A stretch of 38,187 nucleotides of DNA, from contig QFQY01000045.1 in the NCBI GenBank assembly GCA_003248805.1, positions 1 to 38,187 of the forward strand, read 5' to 3'. This document shows positions 24,198 to 32,392 of the stretch, piece by piece. The position numbers and the translations under genes are program-made. This DNA comes from Chelatococcus sp. (GTDB lineage Bacteria > Pseudomonadota > Alphaproteobacteria > Rhizobiales > Beijerinckiaceae). Under the pieces are notes generated by a model, which saw nothing but the letters and a program-made list of their open reading frames with translations, was not told where the DNA came from and searched no databases. Every line of letters starts with the position of its first letter. Position 1 is the stretch's first letter.

Positions 24198-24904
24198 GAC
24201 CGTTCCTCCTGCGCTGGTGCAGAGGCGGAGAGGGCTGCGATCAGCGACCCGAACCGTGAAAGAGCCGGCATGACGTGCCCCGCCCATTCGCGCTCTTCCT
24301 CCCCACTGCCGATCTCCTGCTCGAACTCAAGCAGCCGGCCTTGCAGGAAGCTCCACGCTTCCCGCACCGCCTCCGGCAAGGCTTCTTCCTCGGCAGGGGA
24401 TGACGCGGGAGAGGACAGGGCGGCTGGTTTGTCGTAGACAGGGCGCGCGGGCGGGTAAGGCTCCGCCGTCATCGCCTGTTCTAGCGCCGCGCGAAGGTCC
24501 TCGTTGTAATTCTCGCCTACAACCCGTTCTTGCGGCTCGGCCATGAAGTGACCGACGATCTCGATGTTGACGTTGTAGTCGCCCGCGTCGGCGTTCGGGC
24601 TGCTGGTGAAGCGAACATCCCAGCACTCATCCTGGATGGCGCTCAGCAACTCACTGTCGCGCTTCCACCGGGCAATCTCCGCCTCCCGCACCCCGCCGCC
24701 CGCAGGCTCCGAGGGCTGGTCATGGGTGTCCTCCACGGGAGCATCGCCTTCGCCACTGCTCGAGGTCACGGCGTTGATCGCTTCCGCGAGTTCACCGGCG
24801 TAGATCATGCTGCCGACATCGATGACCGTTTGCCGGCCTCCGCAGAGCAGGATCAGCTTTCCGCCCTGGCACGTTCCGATAAGGGGGGTGATCTGCTCAG
24901 ACAT
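24194..24904 (-). CDS. Hypothetical acidic phage protein
   Basis: A 236-aa protein from ATG 24904, which overlaps the upstream gene. Very acidic, with a Pro/Glu/Gly-rich linker and long helices at the C-terminus (REAWSFLQGRLLEFEQEIGSG). The middle segment DECWDVRFTSSPNADAG followed by GDYNVNIEIVGHF is probably a small beta domain. Nothing recognised. Confidence 0.7.
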   Translation of the reverse strand: MSEQITPLIGTCQGGKLILLCGGRQTVIDVGSMIYAGELAEAINAVTSSSGEGDAPVEDTHDQPSEPAGGGVREAEIARWKRDSELLSAIQDECWDVRFTSSPNADAGDYNVNIEIVGHFMAEPQERVVGENYNEDLRAALEQAMTAEPYPPARPVYDKPAALSSPASSPAEEEALPEAVREAWSFLQGRLLEFEQEIGSGEEEREWAGHVMPALSRFGSLIAALSASAPAQEERS

Positions 24905-25685
24905 CCGCCACCTCGCGGGGTTCGATCCCATGCTGCGCGGCGACCTCGGAGACCCACAGCGCGACGTCGAAGGGGATTCGCCCTTCCGGGTCGGGCTCGC
25001 GCTCATGGAACGCGGCGAGCTTGGCGCTGATCGCCGGGTTCAGCGACAGGATGGCGTTGAGCATGTCGCGCTGGCCCCGCTCGTAATCGGTCTCGCCGGG
25101 TGTGCCCTCCGGCAGAGGCGAATGCTTCGGCTTCGCCGCCTGTTTGGCGCGGATCTGGTCGACCTTGGTCCAGATGCGCGCGAGCTCCGTCTCGCCGGCT
25201 GCCTCCATGTCGATGCCATGGGCCCGGCAGTGGGCGGCGAGCGTCGCCATGACGCCGCCGACCTCCTGCCCGGGATCGCCGGGCGGCCGGCCGAAGACAT
25301 AGGTGACCAGGCGGTGCGCCTCGGCCGCGGTGCAACCACAGGCCTGGACGAGCTCGAGCGCCTCCTCCAGGAAGCGGTGATTGCGCTCCAGCCGATCCGC
25401 CGCGATGGCCTCGCCGAAGCAGGCCAGCATCCAGGCGCCGACGCGCTCCTGGAACGCGCTCGGCGGGCTGACCACCGAGACGTCGAGATGCTCGTCGACG
25501 ACGCAGATCCGCGCGTCGATCGCGAGCCTATCTCGGAAATAAGCCTCTATCCGCCGAGACTCGCCGACTGTGAGCGGATGCTTGATCCTGACGAGAAGAC
25601 GGTCCTCGGCGCGCAGCTGCAGGCGCGCGATCTCAAATTCGCGGGGCTCGGCGGGCGCCGGATTCGGCTGTTGCGCGTCAGTCAT
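24897..25685 (-). CDS. MazG-like all-alpha NTP-pyrophosphohydrolase-fold protein (probable)
   Basis: A 262-aa protein from ATG 25685. The first 75 residues are a variable beta-rich part. Residues about 77-190 carry ERNHRFLEEALELVQACGC and later GDPGQEVGGVMATLAAHC. The EExxE-like pattern and the following acidic helix are the layout of MazG-type enzymes, which hydrolyse (d)NTPs to monophosphates. The second metal site is less canonical, so activity is uncertain. The C-terminus KPKHSPLPEG, then DYERGQRDMLNAI, is common among phage relatives. Confidence 0.6.
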   Translation of the reverse strand: MTDAQQPNPAPAEPREFEIARLQLRAEDRLLVRIKHPLTVGESRRIEAYFRDRLAIDARICVVDEHLDVSVVSPPSAFQERVGAWMLACFGEAIAADRLERNHRFLEEALELVQACGCTAAEAHRLVTYVFGRPPGDPGQEVGGVMATLAAHCRAHGIDMEAAGETELARIWTKVDQIRAKQAAKPKHSPLPEGTPGETDYERGQRDMLNAILSLNPAISAKLAAFHEREPDPEGRIPFDVALWVSEVAAQHGIEPREVADV

Positions 25686-26088
25686 GATTGGACACCACGA
25701 CGACGGCGATCTTGTCGGGGTGGACCTTCTCCGCGAGCTCTGAGAGCGGGTCGATGCGCTCATGCTCGCCGGAGGTAAGTTTCGGGACGGCGATTTCCGG
25801 CCCGTAGCGATCGATCCAGCGCCGCAGCCATTCGGCATAGGTCTCCGGCAAGACAAACTCGGCCTCCTTGACGGCGTCAGTGAGGGCCGGATGCATGCTG
25901 AGGAGGACGGGCTGAGCTTCCCGCATGACGCGCGGCAGCTGGTGCGTGTAGAGGCTCTCGCCCGTCATCCAGCCTAGCATCTCGTAGATATGACCGATCT
26001 CGCAGAGCATCCGATCGGTCACGACCGTCAGCACGGCTGGTGTCGGGAAACACTTCATCTCGGCCGCTGTGGTTTCGGGATGGGTCAT
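25678..26088 (-). CDS. DUF7736-like phage protein
   Basis: A 136-aa protein from ATG 26088, overlapping the DUF1643 stop. It has the arrangement FPTPAVLTVVTDRML, EIGHIYEMLGWMTGESLYTHQLPRV, VLLSMHPAL, which I recall as the DUF7736 family of phages. The C-terminal part (ETYAEWLRRWIDRYGPEIAVPKL) is a common companion. Function unknown. Confidence 0.6.
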   Translation of the reverse strand: MTHPETTAAEMKCFPTPAVLTVVTDRMLCEIGHIYEMLGWMTGESLYTHQLPRVMREAQPVLLSMHPALTDAVKEAEFVLPETYAEWLRRWIDRYGPEIAVPKLTSGEHERIDPLSELAEKVHPDKIAVVVVSNHD

Positions 26089-26603
26089 TCGGGTCGCTCC
26101 CATGGCGTCAGGGGTGTCGCGTAGGACAGCATCAGGGGGTGGCGGGGCTGGCCGTCGCCGGCGGTGCCCCAGCACTGCAGCTCGGCGCCGGCGCCAGCCG
26201 CGATCGCTGTCGCCAGCCGCCAGCGATCGCGCAGCCGGGCTGGCAGCTTGGCGCTCGGGCCCCATGCGACGATGCGGATCTCGGTCTCGCGCAGCGCGCG
26301 CTCCGTCCAGGCGTCGTTCTCCGGCCCGACGGGATCGACGGCGCGCGCCAGCGCGCGGACATCCTTGTCGCGCCAGGCGAAGAGGTTCCAGACGACCAGC
26401 TGCCGCGCGCGGAGCATGCGCGCGAAACCGATGACCTTGCGCATCGTGGCGTCGAGCGCGACGCCGTCGGCCGTGGACGGATTGATCATGCCGACCGACA
26501 CCGACGGCCCCTCGCCGCCGAGCTCGTAGGCCAGCCGGTAGCGATAGCGACCGCAGGCGGTGATGACGGCCGTGCCGGGCGGAAGGTCGGGGAACAGCGT
26601 CAT
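26085..26603 (-). CDS. DUF1643 domain protein
   Basis: A 172-aa protein. The DUF1643 hallmark is VGMINPSTADGVALDATMRKVIGFAR followed by LVVWNLFAWRDKDVRAL. A later AWGPSAKLPARLRDR and CWGTAGDGQPRHPLMLSY complete the family pattern. The family occurs in phages and bacteria; activity is not established. ATGA overlap with both neighbours. Confidence 0.88.
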   Translation of the reverse strand: MTLFPDLPPGTAVITACGRYRYRLAYELGGEGPSVSVGMINPSTADGVALDATMRKVIGFARMLRARQLVVWNLFAWRDKDVRALARAVDPVGPENDAWTERALRETEIRIVAWGPSAKLPARLRDRWRLATAIAAGAGAELQCWGTAGDGQPRHPLMLSYATPLTPWERPE

Positions 26604-26962
26604 TCCTCGTCCTTCTCGAAGTCGTCGGGCGCCATGGCCACCACGGCGAGAACCTTCCGCTTTCCCAGAAATCCGTCGTGCGGCAGGTCCAGGATGGGCT
26701 CCCGGCTGGGCCGGTAATGCTCGAAGACGTAGACTGCGGCGATCAGGCGGTCGTCGGGCACGACGGACGTGCTGTACGAGGTTCCGTCCCCCACAGCGCG
26801 CTCGCGAGCGGTCACGTTCATGCCCAGCACGACAGACTTCGCCTCGAGCATTTCGGCCAGCGTGACGCCATCGAGCGACCCGGCCTTGTCGGCCATCCCC
26901 AGCGATATGAAGGCCCGGTAATTGATCGCCGACACGATCTCTTCGGCGCGCTCTGGCGTCAT
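26600..26962 (-). CDS. Hypothetical phage protein
   Basis: A 120-aa protein. ATG 26962 is chosen because it overlaps the ASCH gene stop (ATGA); a start at 26977 is also in frame. Mixed alpha/beta with YVFEHYRPSREP and a C-terminal acidic tail. No motif named. Confidence 0.65.
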   Translation of the reverse strand: MTPERAEEIVSAINYRAFISLGMADKAGSLDGVTLAEMLEAKSVVLGMNVTARERAVGDGTSYSTSVVPDDRLIAAVYVFEHYRPSREPILDLPHDGFLGKRKVLAVVAMAPDDFEKDEE

Positions 26963-27468
26963 GGCCGGAACTCCCACAGCCCCTGCGCGCCCTTCATCGG
27001 GATCGGCGGCAGGAAGGGCCGGAAATCGGTCAGCGGCCAGCCCCAGTTGAAGGTGCCGTCGCGATCGCTGTCGTTGCCGTGCGTTGAATCGAACTCGCGC
27101 GCACAGTCGTCGCCGCGCTTCGGCACGCCGACGCGGGCGATACCCAGCATCGACGAGAGCGGCAGGCGGAACGGCGTTTCCTCATCCAGGAGGCCGCCGG
27201 CGGGCCTGGCGTGCAGCCCGTCGCGCACCTTGCGCAGCAGCTCGAGCGCAGGCTCGCGGTGCAGGCAGGGCGTCTCGTAGATGAGCGGGTTCTCCAGCCG
27301 CGCGATCAGCTCGACGACCTCGACCAGGCGCACGGGCCGCGCGCCGGCATGGATGCCGAGGTCCTCGCCGACGAGCCCGGGAGGCGGGCGCCAGCCGCGG
27401 AATTCGTAAGGCTTCGCGCCGATCGCGATGAGGCTCGCCCAGGGCTGCCAGATGGTGAGCGCCTTCAT
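26959..27468 (-). CDS. ASCH-domain protein
   Basis: A 169-aa protein. The N-terminal MKALTIWQPWASLIAIGAK is the classic ASCH signature (ALTIxQPWAxLI, then K-x-x-E-x-R as KPYEFRGW). The C-terminal GWPLTDFRPFLPPIPMKG, then GLWEF, is typical of phage members. Known: ASCH is a PUA-like fold thought to bind RNA or modified nucleotides. Cytoplasmic. ATGA overlap at both ends. Confidence 0.88.
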   Translation of the reverse strand: MKALTIWQPWASLIAIGAKPYEFRGWRPPPGLVGEDLGIHAGARPVRLVEVVELIARLENPLIYETPCLHREPALELLRKVRDGLHARPAGGLLDEETPFRLPLSSMLGIARVGVPKRGDDCAREFDSTHGNDSDRDGTFNWGWPLTDFRPFLPPIPMKGAQGLWEFRP

Positions 27469-27728
27469 TGCCGCTGCCCCGCGTCCATGCTGTCGAAGGC
27501 GAACTGGGCCCGGGCGACATTCAGCGCCTGGCCAGCCATGATGCTCGCCGCCTCCTTCATCGCTTCGTCCGGGTTCGGAGCGCCGATCGCGCGCACGACC
27601 TGGCCGAGATGGATGCCGACGGCGGCGGAGACAGCCGACATCTGCCGGCCGAAATCGCTACGGCTCGTCTCGATCGGGCCGATCGCCGCGACGATGCGCT
27701 GCACGAGAGGGTCCTGCAGGTCGATCAT
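27465..27728 (-). CDS. Hypothetical small helical phage protein
   Basis: An 87-aa helical protein in the overlapping operon. It opens MIDLQDPLVQRIVAAIGPIE; the remainder is Ala/Met-rich helix (AMKEAASIMAGQALNVARAQ). No motif recognised. Confidence 0.65.
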   Translation of the reverse strand: MIDLQDPLVQRIVAAIGPIETSRSDFGRQMSAVSAAVGIHLGQVVRAIGAPNPDEAMKEAASIMAGQALNVARAQFAFDSMDAGQRQ

Positions 27729-28153
27729 GGCGCGGCCCGGTAATCGATGTCAGGCACGATGACGGACGGCTTGAATACGACTCGGTAATGATAAGTGCTG
27801 ACTGACTTGCCTTCGACCTGCTCGGCAAAATACGTCACGTTGTTCGATAGGCCGAGGAAGTGTTTCTTGTAGGTTGACGGGCCGGTTTTGCAGGTGACCG
27901 TCACAGCCTTGGTTTCGGATGCTCTGCCAAGTGAACAAAGCCCCTCGATTGTCAGCATGTAGTCGCCGGTGATGCCGTTGTAGAAGACAACCCGCCGACT
28001 GATCTCGAAATTGTCTGCAGCCTTCGTGAGGTTGCTGGACGCGACATCCGCGTCACTGCAGCCGGAAAGAGCTATGGCGAGCCCCGCAGCGAGTGGAATA
28101 AGACGCTGGCTGCTCTCCACGGCCCCGCCCAAGGTGATGCCGACAGACTTCAT
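27725..28153 (-). CDS. Phage beta-sandwich lipoprotein
   Basis: A 142-aa protein from ATG 28153, overlapping the DUF5131 stop. A long N-terminal segment leads to a hydrophobic stretch and lipobox LSGC (cysteine about residue 32). The mature part DADVASSNLTKAADNFEI, RRVVFYNGITGDYMLTIEG, KKHFLGLSNNVTYFAEQVE and YHYRVVFKPSVIVPDI matches a protein often annotated as a phage beta-sandwich lipoprotein. Inferred: expressed in the lysogen or early and displayed in the envelope, perhaps for superinfection control. Its composition is less GC-rich than its neighbours. Confidence 0.82.
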   Translation of the reverse strand: MKSVGITLGGAVESSQRLIPLAAGLAIALSGCSDADVASSNLTKAADNFEISRRVVFYNGITGDYMLTIEGLCSLGRASETKAVTVTCKTGPSTYKKHFLGLSNNVTYFAEQVEGKSVSTYHYRVVFKPSVIVPDIDYRAAP

Positions 28154-29091
28154 CGCAATGCCTCCGGGAATTCGAGATGCTCGCGGCCGTCGAGCAGGCG
28201 GCCGGCGCGAGCCTTGCCGACGCGCCAGGAGCAACCATCCCAATCGTCGCGCGGCGGGCTGAGCATCACGGTGCCGATCGGATGCGCGCGCTGCTGGTTG
28301 GGCGCGAACGGATTCCACTCGCCCCACTGTTTGAACAGAAAGGCCGTCTGGCTGGTCGCGCACTGGTCGCGATCGGCCCGGGCCCAGTCCGGGTGCATCG
28401 GGCGGGCTTCCGACCCACTCTCGCCGCCGGAGATAATCCAGGACAGGCGGGCGATCGGCGCTGGCTCGCTGCGACCCTGGCAGAAGCTCAAGCCTGCGAG
28501 GGCGTCGATCGAGCCGGTCCCATCGTCGGCGATGTTGCGCCAGTCGATGCGGCCCAGCGCCGGCTCGTGGCTGGCCCCGAACCACTGCCGGCCGGCGATC
28601 GGCACGTCGAGCAGCTTCGGCACGTCGCGATCGGCCTCGGCCTGGTCGACGACGGTGATCATCAGCCCGACATGGTCGAAAGCGCCGTCCAGCCAGCCAT
28701 AGGGCAGCATTCCGGGCATGTTGCCGACGCGCTTGGTCAGCAGGATCCAGCGCAGATCCGGAGTGTCACGGATCAGCTCCCAGAGGTCGCGCCGCCAGGT
28801 CGGGTCGACGGCGTTGTCGAAGACGTCGGCCAGGCTGGCGCAGAACACGCGCGGCCAGTGGCCATGCTTCACACGGAAGGCCTGCGCCTTGCGATTCCAG
28901 CGTCGGGGCTGCGCCCAGTTCGAGGCCGATGTGCGCCGGCGCGGTGCATGCGGCCCCCAATGCGCGCCGCCTGTGAAGCGCTGGTCGCGCGTCTCCGCAT
29001 AGCAGTGGTCGCAGCCTGGTCCGACCTTCTGGCAGCCTTCCCAGGGGTTGAAGGTGTGGTCGCACCATTCGATCGCGGAATTCTCGCCCAT
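28150..29091 (-). CDS. DUF5131 (phage Gp37/Gp68) family protein
   Basis: A 313-aa protein. It opens with IEWCDHTFNPWEGCQKVGPGCDHCYAE, the cysteine set of this family and similar to radical-SAM iron-sulphur binding. Other landmarks are VFCASLADVFD, RWILLTKRVGNM, WIISGGESG and FLFKQWGEW. Known: the family is widespread in phages; the chemistry is not settled. Its start overlaps the stop of a small membrane protein gene (TGATG). Confidence 0.9.
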   Translation of the reverse strand: MGENSAIEWCDHTFNPWEGCQKVGPGCDHCYAETRDQRFTGGAHWGPHAPRRRTSASNWAQPRRWNRKAQAFRVKHGHWPRVFCASLADVFDNAVDPTWRRDLWELIRDTPDLRWILLTKRVGNMPGMLPYGWLDGAFDHVGLMITVVDQAEADRDVPKLLDVPIAGRQWFGASHEPALGRIDWRNIADDGTGSIDALAGLSFCQGRSEPAPIARLSWIISGGESGSEARPMHPDWARADRDQCATSQTAFLFKQWGEWNPFAPNQQRAHPIGTVMLSPPRDDWDGCSWRVGKARAGRLLDGREHLEFPEALR

Positions 29092-29267
29092 CAGCGCGAC
29101 ACCACGACGAGGATGAGGCCGACGCAGGCGATAAGCCCGGCCGCGGCCACGGCCTCCAGCGCGTCGCTCCTGCGGCGCTCGAACAGCATTCGGAGCGCCC
29201 GCAGGCCTTCGAGCGCGGCGACCGCGAGAAAGACGAAGGCTGCCGCCTGGAAGATGGGCACCATCAT
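29091..29267 (-). CDS. Small two-helix membrane protein
   Basis: 58 aa; ATG 29267 overlaps the upstream stop (ATGA) and its own stop overlaps the DUF5131 start. Two hydrophobic helices, AAAFVFLAVAALEGL and AAGLIACVGLILVVVS, flank a basic linker (FERRRSD). No family is recognised; the position between two coupled genes makes it a real gene. Confidence 0.7.
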   Translation of the reverse strand: MMVPIFQAAAFVFLAVAALEGLRALRMLFERRRSDALEAVAAAGLIACVGLILVVVSR

Positions 29268-29530
29268 GGTTCCGACCCCGCCAGGTGCGCCGGGACGTCC
29301 GGCATGCCGGCCTTCCAGCGCGCGATCATCGACTCGAGGACGGAGATGATCTGCGCTCGGTCGGTGCCGCTGCTGACATAGCTGCAGCGGCCCCTGGTCC
29401 AGACGAACAGCGAGAAGGCGACCCGTTCGCCGGCGACATGCTGGATCTCGACGTCGAGGAGCCGCGCCAGCCGCTGCATGTCGCGGCTGACGGCATCCAT
29501 GACGTGCCGGTCGCGCTCACTCGTCGCCAT
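29264..29530 (-). CDS. Hypothetical small phage protein
   Basis: 88 aa from ATG 29530. It opens MATSERDRHVMDAVSRDMQRL and continues VAGERVAFSLFVWTRGRCSYVSSGT, a small alpha/beta fold of a type frequent among phage genes. The upstream gene overlaps it by 14 nt. Function unknown. Confidence 0.7.
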   Translation of the reverse strand: MATSERDRHVMDAVSRDMQRLARLLDVEIQHVAGERVAFSLFVWTRGRCSYVSSGTDRAQIISVLESMIARWKAGMPDVPAHLAGSEP

Positions 29531-29873
29531 CGCCGTCCTCCTCGTCCCAGGAGTCGACGTGTCCGTCGTCATGGCTCGGCGCCGGCAGCGAGGAGCGCGA
29601 CGGCGGCGGGTAGCCGCGGTTCGCGCGGATCGCCGAGGCCTCGTCCGTCGGCGTGATCGAGAAGATCGACCCGCCGCCGTAATAGTGGCTGGAGAAGCCG
29701 ATGACGGCCTGAGTCTCGTAGTCGACCTTCGGCACGTCGACCCGCATCATCTTCGTGCCGAAGCGCTCCTCCTCGCGGACGCGGCCGACATGCCGGCGGT
29801 GTCCGAAAATCTCGACGGCGCACCAGTCCCAGCCGTCGTCCGCGACCTCCGCGGTTTCCTGCGTCCCGGTCAT
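29517..29873 (-). CDS. Hypothetical phage protein with acidic tail
   Basis: 118 aa from ATG 29873. WCAVEIFGHRRHVGRVREEERFGTKMMRVDVP is a conserved-looking core; the tail is almost all Asp/Glu. No known domain. ATGA overlap with the gene upstream. Confidence 0.7.
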   Translation of the reverse strand: MTGTQETAEVADDGWDWCAVEIFGHRRHVGRVREEERFGTKMMRVDVPKVDYETQAVIGFSSHYYGGGSIFSITPTDEASAIRANRGYPPPSRSSLPAPSHDDGHVDSWDEEDGDGDE

Positions 29874-30136
29874 GCCGCGATCCTCCTCGCGTGCTCGGCG
29901 TCGGCGCCGGCGGCGCGGGCGCCCGCCTCCGTCACGCGCCACAGATTGTCCGGGGCGATGCCGAGCGGTCCGCGAACGAGCCGCGCCAGACCGCGGCGCT
30001 GCAGCTCGACGAAGACGACGTCGTCGGGCGAGCCCGGCTCGGCGTTGAAGTAGTTGCGGTAGGGCACGCGGTTGCGGTTCAGCCCGAGCGCGTGCTGCAG
30101 GCACTCGCGTTCGTGGTCGGTGAGGCTCGGCGTCAT
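29870..30136 (-). CDS. Hypothetical small phage protein
   Basis: 88 aa, opening with LTDHERECLQHALGLNR and including YRNYFNAEPGSPDD and LWRVTEAGARAAGA. The latter half reads like a winged-helix core (LQRRGLARLVRG, LWRVTEAG), so DNA binding is possible. Tight overlap on both sides. Confidence 0.7.
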   Translation of the reverse strand: MTPSLTDHERECLQHALGLNRNRVPYRNYFNAEPGSPDDVVFVELQRRGLARLVRGPLGIAPDNLWRVTEAGARAAGADAEHARRIAA

Positions 30137-30525
30137 GACGCGACGCCTTCCGCCGGCGCGGCCGCTTTCGGCTTGTGCCAGGGCTCGAACGCCCAGCTCT
30201 CGACCCAGAAAGACGCGATGGTTTGTTCGGCGTAGCAGAGCACCCGCATGTCGACCATGTGGCCGAATTCGTGATTGCCAGGCTTGGCCACCGCAAATGC
30301 CGGTTTCGGCATCGGCAGCACCTCGACCACGATGTGCGGATCGCCCGCGCCCTTATAGGCGCAGTCCGGCCGCGGGGTGACGAGTTGCCCGACGCGGAAC
30401 GGAACGAACTGGCGGCAGGCGGCGTAGCGCGCCGCCGCCTCGACCAGCATCTCGTCGGCGAGAGCCGGGATCGCCCGCCGCTCTCGCTGCGCATCGCGGG
30501 CCTGGGCCAAGAGTTGATGAAGCAT
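30133..30525 (-). CDS. Hypothetical phage protein
   Basis: 130 aa from ATG 30525, with AAGGAGA 6 nt upstream. Core: FRVGQLVTPRPDCAYKGAGDP and FGHMVDMRVLCYAEQTIASFWVESW, a beta-rich fold with an N-terminal helix (MLHQLLAQARDAQRERRAI). Family not recognised. Confidence 0.7.
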   Translation of the reverse strand: MLHQLLAQARDAQRERRAIPALADEMLVEAAARYAACRQFVPFRVGQLVTPRPDCAYKGAGDPHIVVEVLPMPKPAFAVAKPGNHEFGHMVDMRVLCYAEQTIASFWVESWAFEPWHKPKAAAPAEGVAS

Positions 30526-30550
30526 CGCGTTCTCCTTGCTGAAGCGGGCG

Positions 30551-30928
30551 TCAGGCCGGTAGGGCCGCGTGTCGGTCTGCGTGCTGCCGGGCCTGGTCAG
30601 GCGTCGCCGGCTCGAAGCGCGGGTTGTCGGCGCCGTCCTCCGTGACGACTTCCAGCCGGTGCAGCGTGAAGAGACCGCCGAGCGACCAGTCGCAGGGCTT
30701 GCCGTCGGGCTCGCGCCGCGGGCCCGGGGCGCCGGTGAAGCGGCCGACACAGCTGAAGGCGAGGTATTTCTCGACGGCGTCGAAATCAGCGCCGGCGCCG
30801 GCGGCGATCAGATCGCGCGCGCTCTGCACCGTGCGGCACATCGGACAGACGAAAGCCAGGTCCTCGCGCTCCGGCACGCCCTGCGCCTTCAGCTCCGCGT
30901 GGAACTCGGCGACGGTGATCCGCCTCAT
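30551..30928 (-). CDS. Zinc-ribbon-like phage protein
   Basis: 125 aa. FVCPMCRTVQSA supplies a CxxC; a second cysteine lies in FSCVGRFTG and a third in KPCDW, so a metal site is likely. WSLGGLFTLHRLEVVTEDG and FEPATPDQA are common phage text. The role is unknown. A 25-nt gap to the downstream gene is one of the few spaces in this operon. Confidence 0.72.
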   Translation of the reverse strand: MRRITVAEFHAELKAQGVPEREDLAFVCPMCRTVQSARDLIAAGAGADFDAVEKYLAFSCVGRFTGAPGPRREPDGKPCDWSLGGLFTLHRLEVVTEDGADNPRFEPATPDQARQHADRHAALPA

Positions 30929-31221
30929 GCCGCCCTCCCCTTCGGGCGGCGGGCCTGCTCGGCCTCTGCCCGCTGCTGGGCGGCCGCGCGCAGGGCGGCC
31001 GCCTGCCAGGACTGCACGGTCTGGTGCAGGGCGGAGCGCATCAGCAGCCGGAAACCCTGCGGGCCGTGGAAGAACGGCAGCCGGCCGTTGTCGGCCATGC
31101 GCCTGACCTGTCGCTCGGTCAGCGGCAGCCCGCTGCGCTGGCGGATGCCGAGCCTGTCGAGCTCGGCGGCGACTGCCGCGAAGTCGAGCGCGACGTCCTC
31201 GCCGGCGGGCGCGGCCGTCAC
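30925..31221 (-). CDS. Hypothetical phage protein with HTH-like segment
   Basis: 98 aa. SGLPLTERQVRRMADNGRLPFFHGPQGFRLLM resembles the N-terminal helix-turn-helix of MerR/excisionase-type proteins. The C-terminus is Ala/Arg-rich helix. Could be an excisionase-type or accessory DNA-binding protein; sequence alone does not decide. Confidence 0.65.
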   Translation of the reverse strand: MTAAPAGEDVALDFAAVAAELDRLGIRQRSGLPLTERQVRRMADNGRLPFFHGPQGFRLLMRSALHQTVQSWQAAALRAAAQQRAEAEQARRPKGRAA

Positions 31222-31460
31222 GCGCTCATCCCCAGCGCCTGCATGTAGAGCTCGAGGATCGCCTCGGCCTCCATGCGCTCCTCACGGTCCTGCTTGCGGA
31301 TGCGGATGAGTGCGCGCACCGCCTTGGCGTCGTATCCGCGCCCCTTCAGCTCGGAGTAGACCTCCTTGATGTCGCCCGCGATCGAGGACTTCTCCTCCTC
31401 CAGGCGCTCGATGCGCTCGACGAACTGCTTGAGCTCGTCGCTCTGAACGGCGTCATCCAT
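31218..31460 (-). CDS. GapR-like DUF2312 protein
   Basis: 80 aa, start ATG 31460. LKQFVERIERLEEEKSSIAGDIKEVYSELKGRGYDAKAVRALIRIRKQDREERMEAEAIL (reported here in outline: residues 10-69) is the DUF2312 domain along its whole length. Known: in Caulobacter GapR is an essential nucleoid protein that encircles overtwisted DNA and aids topoisomerases and replication. Inferred: this phage copy could alter supercoiling of phage or host DNA. The start overlaps nothing; 8 nt separate it from the upstream gene. Confidence 0.9.
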   Translation of the reverse strand: MDDAVQSDELKQFVERIERLEEEKSSIAGDIKEVYSELKGRGYDAKAVRALIRIRKQDREERMEAEAILELYMQALGMSA

Positions 31461-31468
31461 GTCGTTTC

Positions 31469-31852
31469 TCACTGCTGGGGGTGAAGGGTGACGCTCAGCG
31501 CGGCGCGCTGAGCGGGCGTCGCGGTTTCGATGTCCGTGATGACCTGGGCGAGCGTCTGCTCGAACATCCAGCGGGCGGCGTCGCGAAACCGCAGCCGTTC
31601 CGCCGGATCCGCCGGCGACAGGTTGACGAGGTGGGTCGCGAGCATCGAGGCGGCGCGCTGCGCGGCCGCGGCCACGATCATGTTGTTCGGCGTGCCGCGC
31701 TCCAGCTCGCCGACCGTCCAGCCGTCGAGTCCGAGCGTCGCGGCACCGAGCCTCGCCATCGCGCCCTGGAGCCCCGGCGCGGCCGACAGCCGTTCCAGCT
31801 CGGCGCGGGCCGCGGCTTGCCTGGCGGCGAGCTCCTCGCGATTCACTTTCAC
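31469..31852 (-). CDS. Hypothetical helical phage protein
   Basis: 127 aa from GTG 31852, which overlaps the upstream stop (GTGA). Helical, Ala-rich; LERLSAAPGLQGAMARLG and DAARWMFEQTLAQVITDIE. No recognised domain. Confidence 0.65.
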   Translation of the reverse strand: MKVNREELAARQAAARAELERLSAAPGLQGAMARLGAATLGLDGWTVGELERGTPNNMIVAAAAQRAASMLATHLVNLSPADPAERLRFRDAARWMFEQTLAQVITDIETATPAQRAALSVTLHPQQ

Positions 31853-32076
31853 AGCGCACCACCTTTCAGGAGCCTGTTGACAGCGACGGCGTGCTCTCCG
31901 GCCTTGCGGATCACATCGTCGCGCGAGACGCCGGTGACCGGCTCGACCAGGCCGTTCGCGCCGAGCCGCACCCGCATGACGAAATCCCCGGTCTCGTGGC
32001 GCTGGATCGGACAGGCCTGCCAGCCGGGGCCCCACAGGCCGGCGACGTCGACGAAGGCGGCGGAGGGTTCAGCCAC
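31849..32076 (-). CDS. Hypothetical small phage protein
   Basis: 75 aa from GTG 32076, 8 nt overlap with the upstream gene. GLWGPGWQACPIQRHETGDFVMRVRLGANG suggests a small beta fold; the tail is helical (RKAGEHAVAVNRLL). Unknown. Confidence 0.6.
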   Translation of the reverse strand: MAEPSAAFVDVAGLWGPGWQACPIQRHETGDFVMRVRLGANGLVEPVTGVSRDDVIRKAGEHAVAVNRLLKGGAL

Positions 32077-32392
32077 GGGCGGCCTCCGCACCGGACGGAG
32101 CCAGCTGCAGCGCGAGCTCGCAGGCATCCGCGGTCGCCCTGGCGAGATCCGGCGACGCGTTCCCGAACTCGTAGGAGCGCAGGGCCTGCATGGCCGAGGT
32201 CAGAACGGCCCGCTGGGTGAAGTACCGGGCCGCCGTGAGAAGGGCGACGGCCACAGCCTCGGACGAGCCGCCGGCATGGGCGTAGCGCTCCAGCGCCCCC
32301 TGGAAGACAGGGTCGGCCCTGAGCCGAAGCGCGATCGACAGGTCAGAAGCGAAAAAGCTCAAAGGCAATGAATTCTCAGGCATCGCGCTCAT
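32069..32392 (-). CDS. Hypothetical helical phage protein
   Basis: 107 aa if ATG 32392 is used; 32401 and 32383 are in-frame alternatives and the ribosome site does not decide. Ala-rich helices (SEAVAVALLTAARYFTQRAV, SPDLARATADACELALQL). Unknown. Confidence 0.6.
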   Translation of the reverse strand: MSAMPENSLPLSFFASDLSIALRLRADPVFQGALERYAHAGGSSEAVAVALLTAARYFTQRAVLTSAMQALRSYEFGNASPDLARATADACELALQLAPSGAEAARG